This document shows, in pieces, positions 25,707 to 34,604 of a DNA stretch of 60,377 nucleotides. The first letter of the stretch is position 1; every line of letters starts with the position of its first letter. Under the pieces are notes generated by a model that was not told the DNA's origin, did not search any database, and worked only from the letters and a program-made list of their open reading frames with translations. The stretch spans positions 1 to 60,377 of the forward strand of contig NZ_CALBWS010000034.1 of NCBI RefSeq assembly GCF_937468385.1, given 5' to 3'. The position numbers were made by a program, and so were the translations under genes. Source of the stretch: Neobacillus rhizosphaerae. Lineage in GTDB: Bacteria; Bacillota; Bacilli; Bacillales; Cytobacillaceae.

Positions 25707-25734
25707 ATTCTATTTTACCCTATGATTATCCTGC
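25707..25734 (-). promoter_or_regulatory. Sigma-H promoter of hpf
   Basis: Minus strand GCAGGATAA (25734-25726), 12-bp spacer, ATAGAAT (25713-25707). This fits the Bacillus sigma-H consensus RnAGGAwww-N11/12-RnnGAAT at every defined position. A GGGTAA inside the spacer could serve as a sigma-B -10; B. subtilis hpf (yvyD) is known to be under both factors. Confidence 0.75.
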
Positions 25735-25937
25735 TAAATCAGAACAAAAATTTTGTCGAATTTTTGACAAAAACAACAGGCAAATAGTGACAATGTGATA
25801 CCACTTTGGAATTTATTGTTAATATTATCCAAACTAGATGGTTGTTTACATTCATTGTAATATTAGGTAGGACAATTTACCACTAAAATGCTCATAGAAT
25901 AGGTTACATTGATGTGAAAATGAATGGAGGATTTCGA

Positions 25938-26435
25938 ATGAGCCACGAAGAAAGAAAATTACTAGCCTGGCATGAAACATTGAAATTGCATGAATTGGTT
26001 GCCTACCAATCCACTGGACTAATGAAACTAAAAATGTCCATAAAAAAAGTATCTGACCATGAGCTTAAAGAGCTCTACCAAAAATGTATTCACGACCTTG
26101 AAAGCAACCTTAAAGAACTTCTGAAATTTTATCCCTCTGCCCAAGGCTACCAAGCAAGGGACGAAGAAGATTTACGCGAGGACATAGGCTTTTTCGCCGC
26201 TGACTTACTTGGTCTATCTAAGGAATTAATCCGCTGTCTGGCCGCTGCGATTACCGAAACAGCCACCCCTGCGTTAAGAAAAACCTTTACCAATCAGCTG
26301 TTAGGTGCCATCCACTGCCATGAAAGAGTTTTTACTTATATGCACAAGCATGGGTACTATCCCGCCTACGATTTAGGACTCTTGCTAGGTCACGATATCG
26401 AAAACGCTCAAATGGCGCTAAAGATGAAAATTTAA
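25938..26435 (+). CDS. CotF-type spore coat protein
   Basis: 165-aa all-helical protein of the spore coat CotF family, which has a ferritin-like four-helix fold: WHETLKLHELVAYQSTGLMKLK, then a conserved C-terminal MHKHGYYPAYDLGLLLGHDIE-like end (PAYD). Start taken at the ATG 25938, seven bases after GGAGG; an in-frame ATG at 25914 has no ribosome site. Single plus-strand gene, convergent with comFC. It sits where B. subtilis carries late flagellar genes. Specific coat layer or function unknown. Confidence 0.75.
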   Translation: MSHEERKLLAWHETLKLHELVAYQSTGLMKLKMSIKKVSDHELKELYQKCIHDLESNLKELLKFYPSAQGYQARDEEDLREDIGFFAADLLGLSKELIRCLAAAITETATPALRKTFTNQLLGAIHCHERVFTYMHKHGYYPAYDLGLLLGHDIENAQMALKMKI

Positions 26436-26444
26436 TTTTAACAT

Positions 26445-26470
26445 GGTGGCGACTGAATAAAGTCGCCACC
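26445..26470. terminator. Hairpin between convergent cotF-like gene and comFC
   Basis: Perfect 10-bp stem GGTGGCGACT / AGTCGCCACC with a 6-nt loop. There is no strong T-run on either side, but its place between two convergent stops suggests a shared terminator. Confidence 0.65.
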
Positions 26471-26497
26471 TTAATACCAAAACGGGTCTTCTGTCAC

Positions 26498-27214
26498 CTA
26501 TCTAGCAATCGTTAGCGATTGAATGCTTGCTGCCCCTGCCCGTTTTAAAAGTTTTGCTGCATGCCGGACCGTCGATCCAGTAGTGTAAATATCATCAATT
26601 AGGACAATTCTTTGCCCTTCCAGTGTTATCTCGGTGTCTACCTTGAAGACTTGTTGAAGATGGATGCGCTCCAACCTTGATTTTTTCGATTGTTTTTCCG
26701 AATGGATTCGGGTAAGGATTTCTGAAGGGACAAAGCCGGATTCTACTAGCAATGCAACCGCTTGATTAAACCCCCGCTCATACAGACGCACTTCACTTAA
26801 CGGAATTGGCACAAGTATAGCCGGGGCTAATTGGTCGAGCTTTTTTGTGAAAAATTGGGCAAATACCTTCGCTAGCACATAATCACCACGAAATTTAAAC
26901 TTTGCAATCACCTCTTTTAAAAAATCATTATAGAGGAAAAGTGAGGTGTTTTTTTCGAGGAACCCTTGCCACTCGACGTCTTCCTCCCAGCGAAAGCAAT
27001 CATGGCACAAATCCCCCTTGCGAAATTTTTCATCTATTAAATGAAAGGGACGGCAACAAATCCGACACGTTTCTCCTTCAATCCTTTCAAGCTTTCTTTC
27101 ACAGGGTTGGCAGATGAGATGTTCTGTTTCTATGGAGAATATCGCTCTCCAGCCTATGGTTGGGCGGATTATTTCATGACAGATTAAACAGTGGTCTTGT
27201 GGGAATGGGTTCAT
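26498..27214 (-). CDS. comFC: Competence protein ComFC (phosphoribosyltransferase fold)
   Basis: Needed for full transformation; partner of ComFA in moving single-stranded DNA into the cytoplasm. The 238-aa protein has N-terminal zinc-finger cysteines (CLICHE, CQPCERK, CRICCRPF, CHDC) and a C-terminal PRTase domain with the PRPP motif VLIDDIYTTGST (about 200-212). It follows comFA by 32 nt with a GGAG site. comFB, which lies between them in B. subtilis, is absent. Confidence 0.92.
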   Translation of the reverse strand: MNPFPQDHCLICHEIIRPTIGWRAIFSIETEHLICQPCERKLERIEGETCRICCRPFHLIDEKFRKGDLCHDCFRWEEDVEWQGFLEKNTSLFLYNDFLKEVIAKFKFRGDYVLAKVFAQFFTKKLDQLAPAILVPIPLSEVRLYERGFNQAVALLVESGFVPSEILTRIHSEKQSKKSRLERIHLQQVFKVDTEITLEGQRIVLIDDIYTTGSTVRHAAKLLKRAGAASIQSLTIAR

Positions 27215-27246
27215 TGTTTACTTTTCTCCTATCATTTGAACTGTTA

Positions 27247-28731
27247 TCAATCGAGTAATCCTCGTTTAATTCCCTCTCGATTCATTGCCATAATTTGCCT
27301 TCTTGCCTTTAACATCTCGTCGGTTTTTCCATAGTGAAAAAAGGTCACCACTCCATCAGGATGATCCTTACTCCTCCCAGCTCTTCCGGCGATTTGCACA
27401 AGGGCGCTTTCTGTAAAAATGGAGTCTTCCGCACCTATTACAGCTACATCGATATTTGGAAATGTTACCCCACGTTCAAGAATGGTTGTTGTCAACAGTA
27501 GTGGAATCTCTTCTGCTCGCACTTTCTGGACTTTCTCTTTGCGCTCAGGGTCTTCAGCATGGACCGCTTCTATAGTTGGCGCAATCAGGCGTAGGATGGG
27601 CAGTGATTTTTCCATCAAAGGGATATGCGGAAAGAAAACTAAGGCTTGTTTGTTCGCTAGGATTCTTTCTTTTATCCAACTAAGTAGATTGGCTGGAAGC
27701 TTATCTTTTTGAAGCTGTTTTTGCCAGTTCCCACACCAAACAAATTCGGGCACCGGAAGCGGATGACGATGGAATCGTGCCGGGATGGTGGTAAAAGGTC
27801 GTTTACCAGTACGGCACTCTCGCTGCCATTTTTCATTCGGTGTGGCTGTTAGATAAATCATCGCAGAGGAAGGTTTCCGAGCTTGGAGGGCTGCATGCTG
27901 AAGTGATTCTTCGACTGTAAATGGAAATGCATCGACCTCGTCCAAAATCACCGTATCAAAGGCATGGTAAAAACGAAGTAGCTGGTGGGTGGTAGCAATT
28001 GTCAGCGGGGCAAATAGATGGCGGTCTTCGCTTCCTCCATAAAGCGAGGCAACCGTGATTTCGGGAAACGCTGCCTTTAATCTGGGTGTAAGTTCAAGGA
28101 CAACATCCGTTCGGGGCGTGGCGATGCAAATTCTTTTTTTAGCAGCAAGTGCTGCCTCGATTCCCGCGAATAACACTTCTGTTTTTCCAGCCCCACACAC
28201 AGCCCATACTAACAATTCCCTATTTTCCCGAATAGCATCGACCACACGGTTCGAGGCTTCCATTTGCCCCTTTGATAGCGTCCCCTTCCATTGGCTGATT
28301 TTTGCTGGAAGGATGGTATCAGGCACCGGACCATTCCAGCCGATTAGCGGTGTACATCCACTAATCCTTCCCATCATGAGGCACTTGCGGCAATAGAGGC
28401 AGGTTTCCCCGCAACAGGAGCATGGGTAGGTTTCAAACCACTGAAGATTCTTGTTTCCGCACCGGGCACAGATTGGCTTTTTCCCACTTTGGTTAATTCC
28501 TTTACGGTAAGTAATATATCCATTTTCATAATGTGATTGGATTTCGTTTAGTGGGAATGGGATATCATCAAGGAGGAGCTGTTTACCAGTGAGGAGCTGC
28601 TGGAGTTCGCGATTGTACAAGTAGTTTGGTTGGATCGGCGGCTGGGGGATGGCTGGTATTTGCGAGATTGGGAGCGAATCATCTAATGTGTTACTTGGGA
28701 TTAATATTTCATCTTTTATGATAAAACGCAT
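27247..28731 (-). CDS. comFA: ATP-dependent DNA translocase/helicase ComFA
   Basis: DEAD-box-type ATPase that powers uptake of transforming single-stranded DNA. A four-cysteine zinc site (CARCGN, CSCCGETCLYCRKC) lies at about 88-120 and precedes the ATPase core: Walker A (VCGAGKTEV), DEVDAF, SATP-like LTATPN, and helicase C-terminal IAGRAGR. I start at the ATG 28731 behind AAGGTGA (494 aa); an ATG at 28752 lies inside the upstream gene without a ribosome site. The start overlaps the stop of the preceding orphan gene by 16 nt. Confidence 0.93.
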   Translation of the reverse strand: MRFIIKDEILIPSNTLDDSLPISQIPAIPQPPIQPNYLYNRELQQLLTGKQLLLDDIPFPLNEIQSHYENGYITYRKGINQSGKKPICARCGNKNLQWFETYPCSCCGETCLYCRKCLMMGRISGCTPLIGWNGPVPDTILPAKISQWKGTLSKGQMEASNRVVDAIRENRELLVWAVCGAGKTEVLFAGIEAALAAKKRICIATPRTDVVLELTPRLKAAFPEITVASLYGGSEDRHLFAPLTIATTHQLLRFYHAFDTVILDEVDAFPFTVEESLQHAALQARKPSSAMIYLTATPNEKWQRECRTGKRPFTTIPARFHRHPLPVPEFVWCGNWQKQLQKDKLPANLLSWIKERILANKQALVFFPHIPLMEKSLPILRLIAPTIEAVHAEDPERKEKVQKVRAEEIPLLLTTTILERGVTFPNIDVAVIGAEDSIFTESALVQIAGRAGRSKDHPDGVVTFFHYGKTDEMLKARRQIMAMNREGIKRGLLD

Positions 28732-29099
28732 GCTGTCACCTTCTCTGGACATAGATGATATAAACGATTTTTGGTTTTTCCTGTTGCTGGCAAGTTTAAT
28801 CTAAGAAGAATCTTTTGAGTGGTATCATTGTTGGGGAGATGAAGGAAGCTTCGAAACTGAAAATTGGTAATCGTTGGTCCACACAAGTGGAAGTAGTCAC
28901 TGAGGGTTTCTTTATAGGCGTCTTTTGAGGTTGTATTGCAGGCGGAACAAGTCCATTTGCCTCTTTTGTAATTCATTGGGATGTGAAGACAATGTTCATT
29001 TGGACAGCAAACACCACTTCGAATATCCTTTGTTAGGCGTCTTTTTAAGATTTCAGTTAAAAATAGCCTTTGTGGAGGGGTTAATTCTTTCATATTCAA
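28716..29099 (-). CDS. Orphan C-terminal domain of a NERD-type protein
   Basis: 127-aa protein with a four-cysteine cluster (CCPNEHC, CSAC) and a helical tail ending KNRLYHL. Its order of motifs matches the C-terminal third of Bacillus NERD-domain proteins, such as the complete one at 59162-60067 here, but the N-terminal nuclease-related domain is missing and is not found just upstream. It may be a remnant or a stand-alone nucleic-acid-binding module. The start is uncertain: a TTG at 29099 lies 11 nt after AAGGAG, and an ATG at 29093 is further away. It overlaps comFA and would be cotranscribed. Confidence 0.6.
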   Translation of the reverse strand: MNMKELTPPQRLFLTEILKRRLTKDIRSGVCCPNEHCLHIPMNYKRGKWTCSACNTTSKDAYKETLSDYFHLCGPTITNFQFRSFLHLPNNDTTQKILLRLNLPATGKTKNRLYHLCPEKVTACVLS

Positions 29100-29237
29100 T
29101 TAGTCCATCACTCCTTTTCTTTCTTAAAAAATTCTTACTTTGAAAGGTTTCTGCAGGTAAAGGAGAAATTCCTGCTTATTTGTCGAAAAAAGATTTTATG
29201 ACGTAATATTTTTTCAGGTCCACTTAATTGAGTGGGT

Positions 29238-29358
29238 ATTCCGCCAAACTGCCCTCGGATTCCGCCAAACCCCATTTTATTACCTTTTTTATGTTAATTC
29301 CTTGCATAGATTCCGCTCTTTTGACGGTTGGCTCCTTTTCCCGTTGATTCCGCCAAAC
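29238..29358. repeat. ATTCCGCCAAAC intergenic repeat, second locus
   Basis: The 12-base core occurs exactly at 29238, 29259 (21-nt step) and 29347, with a degenerate copy at 29310. Same family as 1950-2050. It lies between degV and the comF operon. Confidence 0.75.
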
Positions 29359-29382
29359 CTACAACTGATTATCGAGCCATAA

Positions 29383-29413
29383 TAAAAACCATTCCGACTA
29401 AAGGCCGGAATGG
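29383..29413 (-). terminator. Terminator of degV
   Basis: Minus strand CCATTCCGG...CGGAATGG stem followed by TTTTT, about 25 nt after the degV stop. Confidence 0.88.
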
Positions 29414-29436
29414 CTGCATACTTATACAAATTCAGC

Positions 29437-30288
29437 TTATATTACATCCAACTTTTTCATCCAACCCATGCCCATCGAGCCTTCGCCGAGGTGGGTGCCG
29501 ATGACGGCGCCGAAGTAACCGATAGAGAATTCAACGTTGGGGTACATTGCTACTAGCTCATTTCGCCACTCTTCCGCTTCTTCCTCACGGTTGGCGTGAA
29601 TGATGACGGCTTGGTAGGCGGCCCCGTTCGCAACATCTTCACCGAATAAATCCATTATTCGCTTCATCGCTTTTTTCCGGGTGCGAATTTTTTCAAACGG
29701 GACAATGACCTTGTTTTCAAAATGCAAAAGTGGTTTGACCTGAAGTAAACTGCCGATAAAGGCTTGGGCACTCGATAAGCGGCCGCCCCGTTGTAAATGT
29801 GATAGATCATCGACCATAAAATACGCACGAGCTGTTTTTTTCAGCTCCTCTAGGCGGGCCATAATCACTTCAGCATCTACACCCTTTGATGCCCACTTGG
29901 CTGCTTCCAAGGCATAGAAACCTTGAACCATACAGCTGATTTCCGAATCAAATGGATAAACTTTTATCCCTTCCACCATCGTGCTTGACGTTACGGCGCC
30001 CTGGTAAGTTCCGCTGATGCCGCTTGAAAGGTGAATACTTATAACGGCATCATACTCTTTGGATAACTGCTCAAATAACTCGACAAATTGGCCAATCGGC
30101 GGCTGGGAAGTGGTGGGCAACTCCTTTGTCCTGACTTCTTCGTAAAATTGGCTCCACGTTATATCATTTTCTTCCTGGTAGACCTCATTTCCAAAAATAA
30201 CATTTAACGGTATCATATGTATATTCCAGTGTTCTCGTAATTCTTTCGGTATGTACGCGGTACTATCCGTGACAATTGCCGTTTTCAT
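29437..30288 (-). CDS. degV: DegV-family fatty-acid-binding protein
   Basis: Cytoplasmic protein of the DegV/FakB family, which binds a single fatty acid, in many Firmicutes to present it to a FakA kinase. 283 aa from the ATG 30288, which aligns with the family start (MKTAIVTDSTAYI). Conserved fatty-acid-site motifs TDSTAY, SIHLSSGISGTYQ, HLQRGGRLSS and GAVIGTHLGEGS are present. The frame extends upstream to 30324, but those 12 residues are not conserved. Synteny with degU/degS matches B. subtilis yviA. Its ligand here is unknown. Confidence 0.9.
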   Translation of the reverse strand: MKTAIVTDSTAYIPKELREHWNIHMIPLNVIFGNEVYQEENDITWSQFYEEVRTKELPTTSQPPIGQFVELFEQLSKEYDAVISIHLSSGISGTYQGAVTSSTMVEGIKVYPFDSEISCMVQGFYALEAAKWASKGVDAEVIMARLEELKKTARAYFMVDDLSHLQRGGRLSSAQAFIGSLLQVKPLLHFENKVIVPFEKIRTRKKAMKRIMDLFGEDVANGAAYQAVIIHANREEEAEEWRNELVAMYPNVEFSIGYFGAVIGTHLGEGSMGMGWMKKLDVI

Positions 30289-30393
30289 ATATGTTTTTAC
30301 CATCCTTGTTTTTTTCTCCAGCAAACTATTTGTATATTATTTTATATGAAATTGAAATAAAATGCATTATTCTGGATGACTAATTTCCTTGTA

Positions 30394-30427
30394 TAAAAAC
30401 AAAGAGCACGCTCAGGAGCATGCTCTT
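30394..30427 (-). terminator. Terminator of degSU
   Basis: Minus strand AAGAGCA...TGCTCTT hairpin with an inner complementary loop, followed by TGTTTTTAT, about 20 nt after the degU stop. Confidence 0.8.
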
Positions 30428-30446
30428 CACTATTTTTTCAAAATAA

Positions 30447-31130
30447 TTATCGGACTTCTACCCAGCCATTTTTGATTGCGACAACCACGGCTTGAGTACG
30501 GTCGTTGACATTCATTTTTTGTAAAATGTTACTAACGTGGTTTTTGACTGTTTTTTCGCTAATAAATAAAGCCTCACCGATACCGCGATTGCTTTTTCCA
30601 TCGGCAAGCATTTGCAGTACCTCGCATTCGCGGCGCGTTAATAAATGGAGCGGTCGGCGAAGTTCAACCGTCAAATATCCGCGGCCACCATTGGCGACTC
30701 CTGCAGCCAGCTTGCGATACTCGTTGACTAAATTGTGAGTGACCTTTGGATGTAAATATGAACCTCCATCTGCCACGACACGAACAGCTTCAATCAATGC
30801 GTCGGCGTCCATTTCTTTTAGTAAGTAACCTCTTGCACCTGTTTGTAAGGCATGGGTAACATAATTTTCATCATCATGAATCGATAGAATGATAATCTTT
30901 GTGTTTGGATATTTTTCAATAAGCTCGCGGGTTGCCTCGACACCGTTCTTTTGCGGCATATTGATGTCCATAATAACCACATCTGGCAGATACTCTTGCA
31001 CGAGGCCTAATGCTTCGCTGCCATCATCACCTTCAGCCACCACTTGGAACGATTTTTCAAATTCTAGTATTCTCTTAACGCCTTCCCTGAATAGTTGATG
31101 ATCGTCAATAATGACAATTTTGGTAGTCAA
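30447..31130 (-). CDS. degU: Response regulator DegU
   Basis: NarL/FixJ-type regulator controlling exoprotease, competence, motility and biofilm genes according to its phosphorylation state. 227 aa: receiver domain with acidic pocket (IIDDHQ), phospho-acceptor Asp55 (VVIMDINMP) and Lys105-type region (LLKEMDAD), linker, and LuxR-type helix-turn-helix (TRRECEVLQMLADGKSNRGIGE). The start codon is TTG, behind GGAGG. Preceded by its kinase degS. Confidence 0.95.
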   Translation of the reverse strand: MTTKIVIIDDHQLFREGVKRILEFEKSFQVVAEGDDGSEALGLVQEYLPDVVIMDINMPQKNGVEATRELIEKYPNTKIIILSIHDDENYVTHALQTGARGYLLKEMDADALIEAVRVVADGGSYLHPKVTHNLVNEYRKLAAGVANGGRGYLTVELRRPLHLLTRRECEVLQMLADGKSNRGIGEALFISEKTVKNHVSNILQKMNVNDRTQAVVVAIKNGWVEVR

Positions 31131-31234
31131 TTGCTACGCCTCCTAATCCTTCATATTTCGATTTAATCGTAAAAATCCTTCAAATGTCGATATTTTCATC
31201 GTACAAAGTCATTATTCAATATCAATTCTATTAG

Positions 31235-32383
31235 CTAACTTTTGTTAATTAATGGAACACTGATTAATACAGCGGTTCCTTTGCCTATTTTTGAATCGAA
31301 AGTGAGTTCCCCGTTAAGCAGTTCGACACGCTCTCTCATCCCGATTATACCGAAGGACTCTGGTTTCTTTTTTGTTGTATCAAAGCCGACGCCGTTGTCC
31401 TTGATTAAAACAGTAATTGCAGCATTCGTTATTTCTAATTTGACTTTGATCTCACAGGCATTGGCATGCTTGAGAGCATTTTGGACGGATTCCTGAATCA
31501 TTCGGAACAGTGCGACCTCATACTTTGTCGGAAGCCGTCGTTCTAAGCCCATATTCACAAACTCAATCTTTGAGTGATTATGATATTCTTCGATAGTTTG
31601 TAAATATTTTCTGAGGGTAGGGACAAGACCTAAATCGTCAAGTGCCATTGGACGAAGGTCATAAATAATTCGTCGGACCTCGTATAGGGCGGAACGCACC
31701 ATTTTTTTAAAGCTTGTGATTTCAGAAAAAGCTGCCTCCATCCCTTGCTCCCGATATACCCGATCGATTATATCAGAGCGCATGATGACGTTCGCAAGCA
31801 TTTGTGCAGGACCATCATGAATCTCCCTTGAAAGTCGCTTGCGCTCTTCTTCCTGTGCTTCAATGATCTTCAAACCGAAGTCTTGTTTTGCTTTAGCATT
31901 TTCTAAAACTTCACCGACGTGCTTTAAATCACTCGTCAAATAATTCATCACGACTGAAATTTGTGAAATAAGCTGATCTGCCCGATCAATTGTTTCATTT
32001 AATCCAAGTAATCTTTGTTCGAGATCATCTCTTTTATCCAAAAGCTGCTTCTTATATTGCCAGTTGATGGAAAGGTCCATTTGCAGCTGATGGGCTTTTT
32101 CGTAGGCATCACGGACTTCGCCCTCCGTATAAGTCTTAAAATTCATACTGACCTCTGTCAGCATAAGCCGCGCCTCTAGCACTTGTTCTTCCAGCTGATC
32201 GCCTTCTTCAATAAGCTTGACCATCATTTGCTTGATTTGTTCTAATTCATTGGTCATACTTTTATAGTTTGTCCGGCATTGTTCACCAATCTGGAATATA
32301 TCACTTTTACTACAGGTTACAGTTTCAATCATTTCTTCGCGGATTTCATCAATTGACTTCATGTTAAGCTGATTAAGTTTCAT
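31235..32383 (-). CDS. degS: Sensor histidine kinase DegS
   Basis: Cytoplasmic kinase of DegU. Residues 1-170 form a coiled-coil sensor region; the HisKA_3 motif REIHDGPAQML places the phospho-histidine at 189; the C-terminal HATPase_c domain (about 285-380) has N-box, DNGVGFD and GIIGMRERV. 382 aa, normal. GAGGAAAG precedes the ATG. degU follows after about 100 nt. Confidence 0.95.
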   Translation of the reverse strand: MKLNQLNMKSIDEIREEMIETVTCSKSDIFQIGEQCRTNYKSMTNELEQIKQMMVKLIEEGDQLEEQVLEARLMLTEVSMNFKTYTEGEVRDAYEKAHQLQMDLSINWQYKKQLLDKRDDLEQRLLGLNETIDRADQLISQISVVMNYLTSDLKHVGEVLENAKAKQDFGLKIIEAQEEERKRLSREIHDGPAQMLANVIMRSDIIDRVYREQGMEAAFSEITSFKKMVRSALYEVRRIIYDLRPMALDDLGLVPTLRKYLQTIEEYHNHSKIEFVNMGLERRLPTKYEVALFRMIQESVQNALKHANACEIKVKLEITNAAITVLIKDNGVGFDTTKKKPESFGIIGMRERVELLNGELTFDSKIGKGTAVLISVPLINKS

Positions 32384-32723
32384 AATCTTTCCTCTAGGGG
32401 TGGCCCCCTTCCCTTTAGGCCTGTAACTTATTTTACCTCGGATTGTAACATTTTACCAACGTAATCCTAGTTGAATTTGGACTAAAATCTCGGAAATGCG
32501 AGAAATAGTAGTATAATGATAGTAATATTTCTATCTCTTTCTTCCTATTAAACTACACTTTTTAATAATAGAAAAGCTTACTTAATCCAATTATACCTAT
32601 TATACCATTCGAACTTTACTGCTTTATTAAAGGTATATTACACAAATATTTTTTAATAATTAAACTTGTTTCATAAAGCATGCTAAAAAAGTCATAATTG
32701 GCATACTAAGGGAGGAATCTACT
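32384..32723. other. Divergent region degS / yvyE
   Basis: About 340 bp, AT-rich. TATAAT occurs on the plus strand near 32513 and TACAAT on the minus strand near 32448, both without good -35 boxes, so promoters are likely here but not defined. No gene seen. Confidence 0.5.
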
Positions 32724-33362
32724 ATGCTGACCCATTATTTTACTGTGAAACAATCTGGAGAACATGAAATTAACATCCAAAAGTCCCGCTTTATCGCCCA
32801 TATTAAAAGGGCGGAAACGGAAATAGAAGCACAGGAATTCATTCAAGCCATCAAGAAGCAGCATTGGAATGCTACTCATAACTGTTCTGCCTATCTCATT
32901 GGGGAACATGATCAGATTCAAAAGGCCAATGACGACGGTGAACCAAGCGGCACTGCCGGTGTTCCCATGCTTGAGGTTTTGAAAAAAAGGAATCTGAAGG
33001 ACACTGTCGTCGTTGTCACCCGCTACTTTGGCGGGATTAAATTGGGTGCTGGCGGGCTCATCCGCGCTTACGGGAAAGCTACTTCGGAAGGTCTTGACTC
33101 AATTGGAATTATCGAAAGGAAACTCTCACAAGTTGTCCATGTGAAAATTGATTACACTTGGCTTGGGAAAATTGAAAAAGAATTGCGTACATCTGAGTAC
33201 AAGATTAAAGCAATACATTACCTAGATATCGTTGAAGTCGAAATTTTTGTTAATGAAAGCCACATCCAAGCCTTCATGGATTGGATGGTCGACCTAACCA
33301 ATGGCCAATGCAGCATGGAAAAAGGCGAAACTGTTTATCTTGAGGAAGATTATGTAAGGTAA
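32724..33362 (+). CDS. yvyE: YigZ/IMPACT-family protein
   Basis: 212-aa cytoplasmic protein of the IMPACT family; molecular role not settled (a link to translation and starvation control is known for eukaryotic IMPACT). N-terminal UPF0029 domain (about 1-120) with SRFIAHIKR, NDDGEPSGTAG and VTRYFGGIKLGAGGLIRAYG, then a DUF1949 ferredoxin-like domain (about 138-195). GGGAGG precedes the ATG. Same place beside degS as in B. subtilis. Confidence 0.92.
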   Translation: MLTHYFTVKQSGEHEINIQKSRFIAHIKRAETEIEAQEFIQAIKKQHWNATHNCSAYLIGEHDQIQKANDDGEPSGTAGVPMLEVLKKRNLKDTVVVVTRYFGGIKLGAGGLIRAYGKATSEGLDSIGIIERKLSQVVHVKIDYTWLGKIEKELRTSEYKIKAIHYLDIVEVEIFVNESHIQAFMDWMVDLTNGQCSMEKGETVYLEEDYVR

Positions 33363-33503
33363 TCTTAAGGATGATTATATTCGCTCCTACAAAAGAAAAC
33401 AATTGGGAAAATAATAAAAGATAAACGCCTAATCAAGACCCGTCGAACAAATATATACAGATGAAGGTATTAGACCTCGAAGGGCAGGCGCTGAAGCTAA
33501 ACA

Positions 33504-33540
33504 TAATAAAAAGGGTCTCATCGATTGAGTCCCTTTTTAT
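33504..33540. terminator. Bidirectional terminator between yvyE and tagO
   Basis: AATAAAAAGGG(T)CTCA...TGAG(T)CCCTTTTTATT is symmetrical, with A and T runs on both sides. It overlaps the end of the tagO-like stop codon. Confidence 0.88.
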
Positions 33541-34604
33541 TATGAACGGTTTTTAGCTGTGGTAATTTTTAGGGTGCGGACAATATTTAGCAGCGGGCGA
33601 TAGTTATGCCCCATCAAGCCAATTTTTTCAGCAATGATTTCAATTAACAAGATAACGATACCAATTAACACTATTGCGCCCCCAAGTCTAGCTTGAGAGT
33701 AAATAACAGCTACTAGCCCGAAGAATGCAGCCATTGCGTAAATAATTAAAACGGTTTGCTGGTGAGAATAACCCATGCGCAGCATACAGTGATGCAGATG
33801 TGATTTATCCGGTGCTGATAAGGGCTGTTTGTTAACGATTCTTCTAATAATCGCGAAAATCGTGTCGGAAATCGGTACCCCGAGGATGATTACTGGAATG
33901 ACAAACGAAATAAAGGTTACATTTTTAAAGCCAAGGAGCGATAAGACCGAAATAATAAATCCCAAAAAAAGTGCTCCCGTATCCCCCATGAAAATCTTTG
34001 CCGGGTGGAAATTATAGATTAGAAACCCGAGTGTACTAGCGAGCACTATTAATCCAACGGCTACAACATAAAAATTCCCCTGAATAATCGCCATCCCTGA
34101 AATCGTTATTAAAGCAATCGAAGATACGCCTGCGGCCAAACCGTCAAGGCCGTCAATTAAGTTAATCGCATTAGTGATACCGACAATCCACAGTATCGTA
34201 AAAGGAACACTTAAAAAACCAAATTGGAGCTGACCGCCAAATGGCAGGTTAATAAACACCATTTGCAGGTCCCCTAGAAAAACAACAGCACAGGCCGCTG
34301 CTAATTGTCCGAGAAGCTTATACTTTGCCGGCAATTCATATATATCATCAAGAAAGCCCGTGGCGATGATGAGAAGACAGCCAAGCAAAATCGCAAGCGA
34401 GGATTGGCTTTCAGGTCTCAATAGGATGATACCAACCATAAAACTAATAAATATCGCTAAGCCTCCAAGCCTTGGCATAATCAATTGATGTACTTTTCGC
34501 TGGTTGGGACGGTCGGTTGCACCTATCAGAAAGGCAAATTTCTTTATCAGTGGTGTAATAAGAATGGAGACGACAAAACATACTATCAAGGTAAGATAAA
34601 GCAT
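33540..34604 (-). CDS. tagO: TagO/WecA-type GlcNAc-1-phosphate transferase (copy 1)
   Basis: Polytopic enzyme moving GlcNAc-1-P from UDP-GlcNAc to undecaprenyl phosphate, the first step of wall teichoic acid and related polymers. 354 aa, about ten membrane helices. The signature motifs are present: GATDRPNQRKVH, the catalytic acidic region GFLDDIYEL, NLIDGLDGLA, FHPAKIFMGDTGALFLG and the HLHH loop (PDKSHLHHCMLRMG). GGAGG precedes the ATG. A very similar gene lies at 40560-41621. Synteny with yvyE suggests this is the ancestral tagO. Confidence 0.93.
   Translation of the reverse strand: MLYLTLIVCFVVSILITPLIKKFAFLIGATDRPNQRKVHQLIMPRLGGLAIFISFMVGIILLRPESQSSLAILLGCLLIIATGFLDDIYELPAKYKLLGQLAAACAVVFLGDLQMVFINLPFGGQLQFGFLSVPFTILWIVGITNAINLIDGLDGLAAGVSSIALITISGMAIIQGNFYVVAVGLIVLASTLGFLIYNFHPAKIFMGDTGALFLGFIISVLSLLGFKNVTFISFVIPVIILGVPISDTIFAIIRRIVNKQPLSAPDKSHLHHCMLRMGYSHQQTVLIIYAMAAFFGLVAVIYSQARLGGAIVLIGIVILLIEIIAEKIGLMGHNYRPLLNIVRTLKITTAKNRS

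Noticed and set aside
29150..29215. ComK boxes upstream of the comF operon
   Set aside because: Only one imperfect AAAA-N5-TTTT-like box is visible and I cannot find a second one at a proper helical distance.
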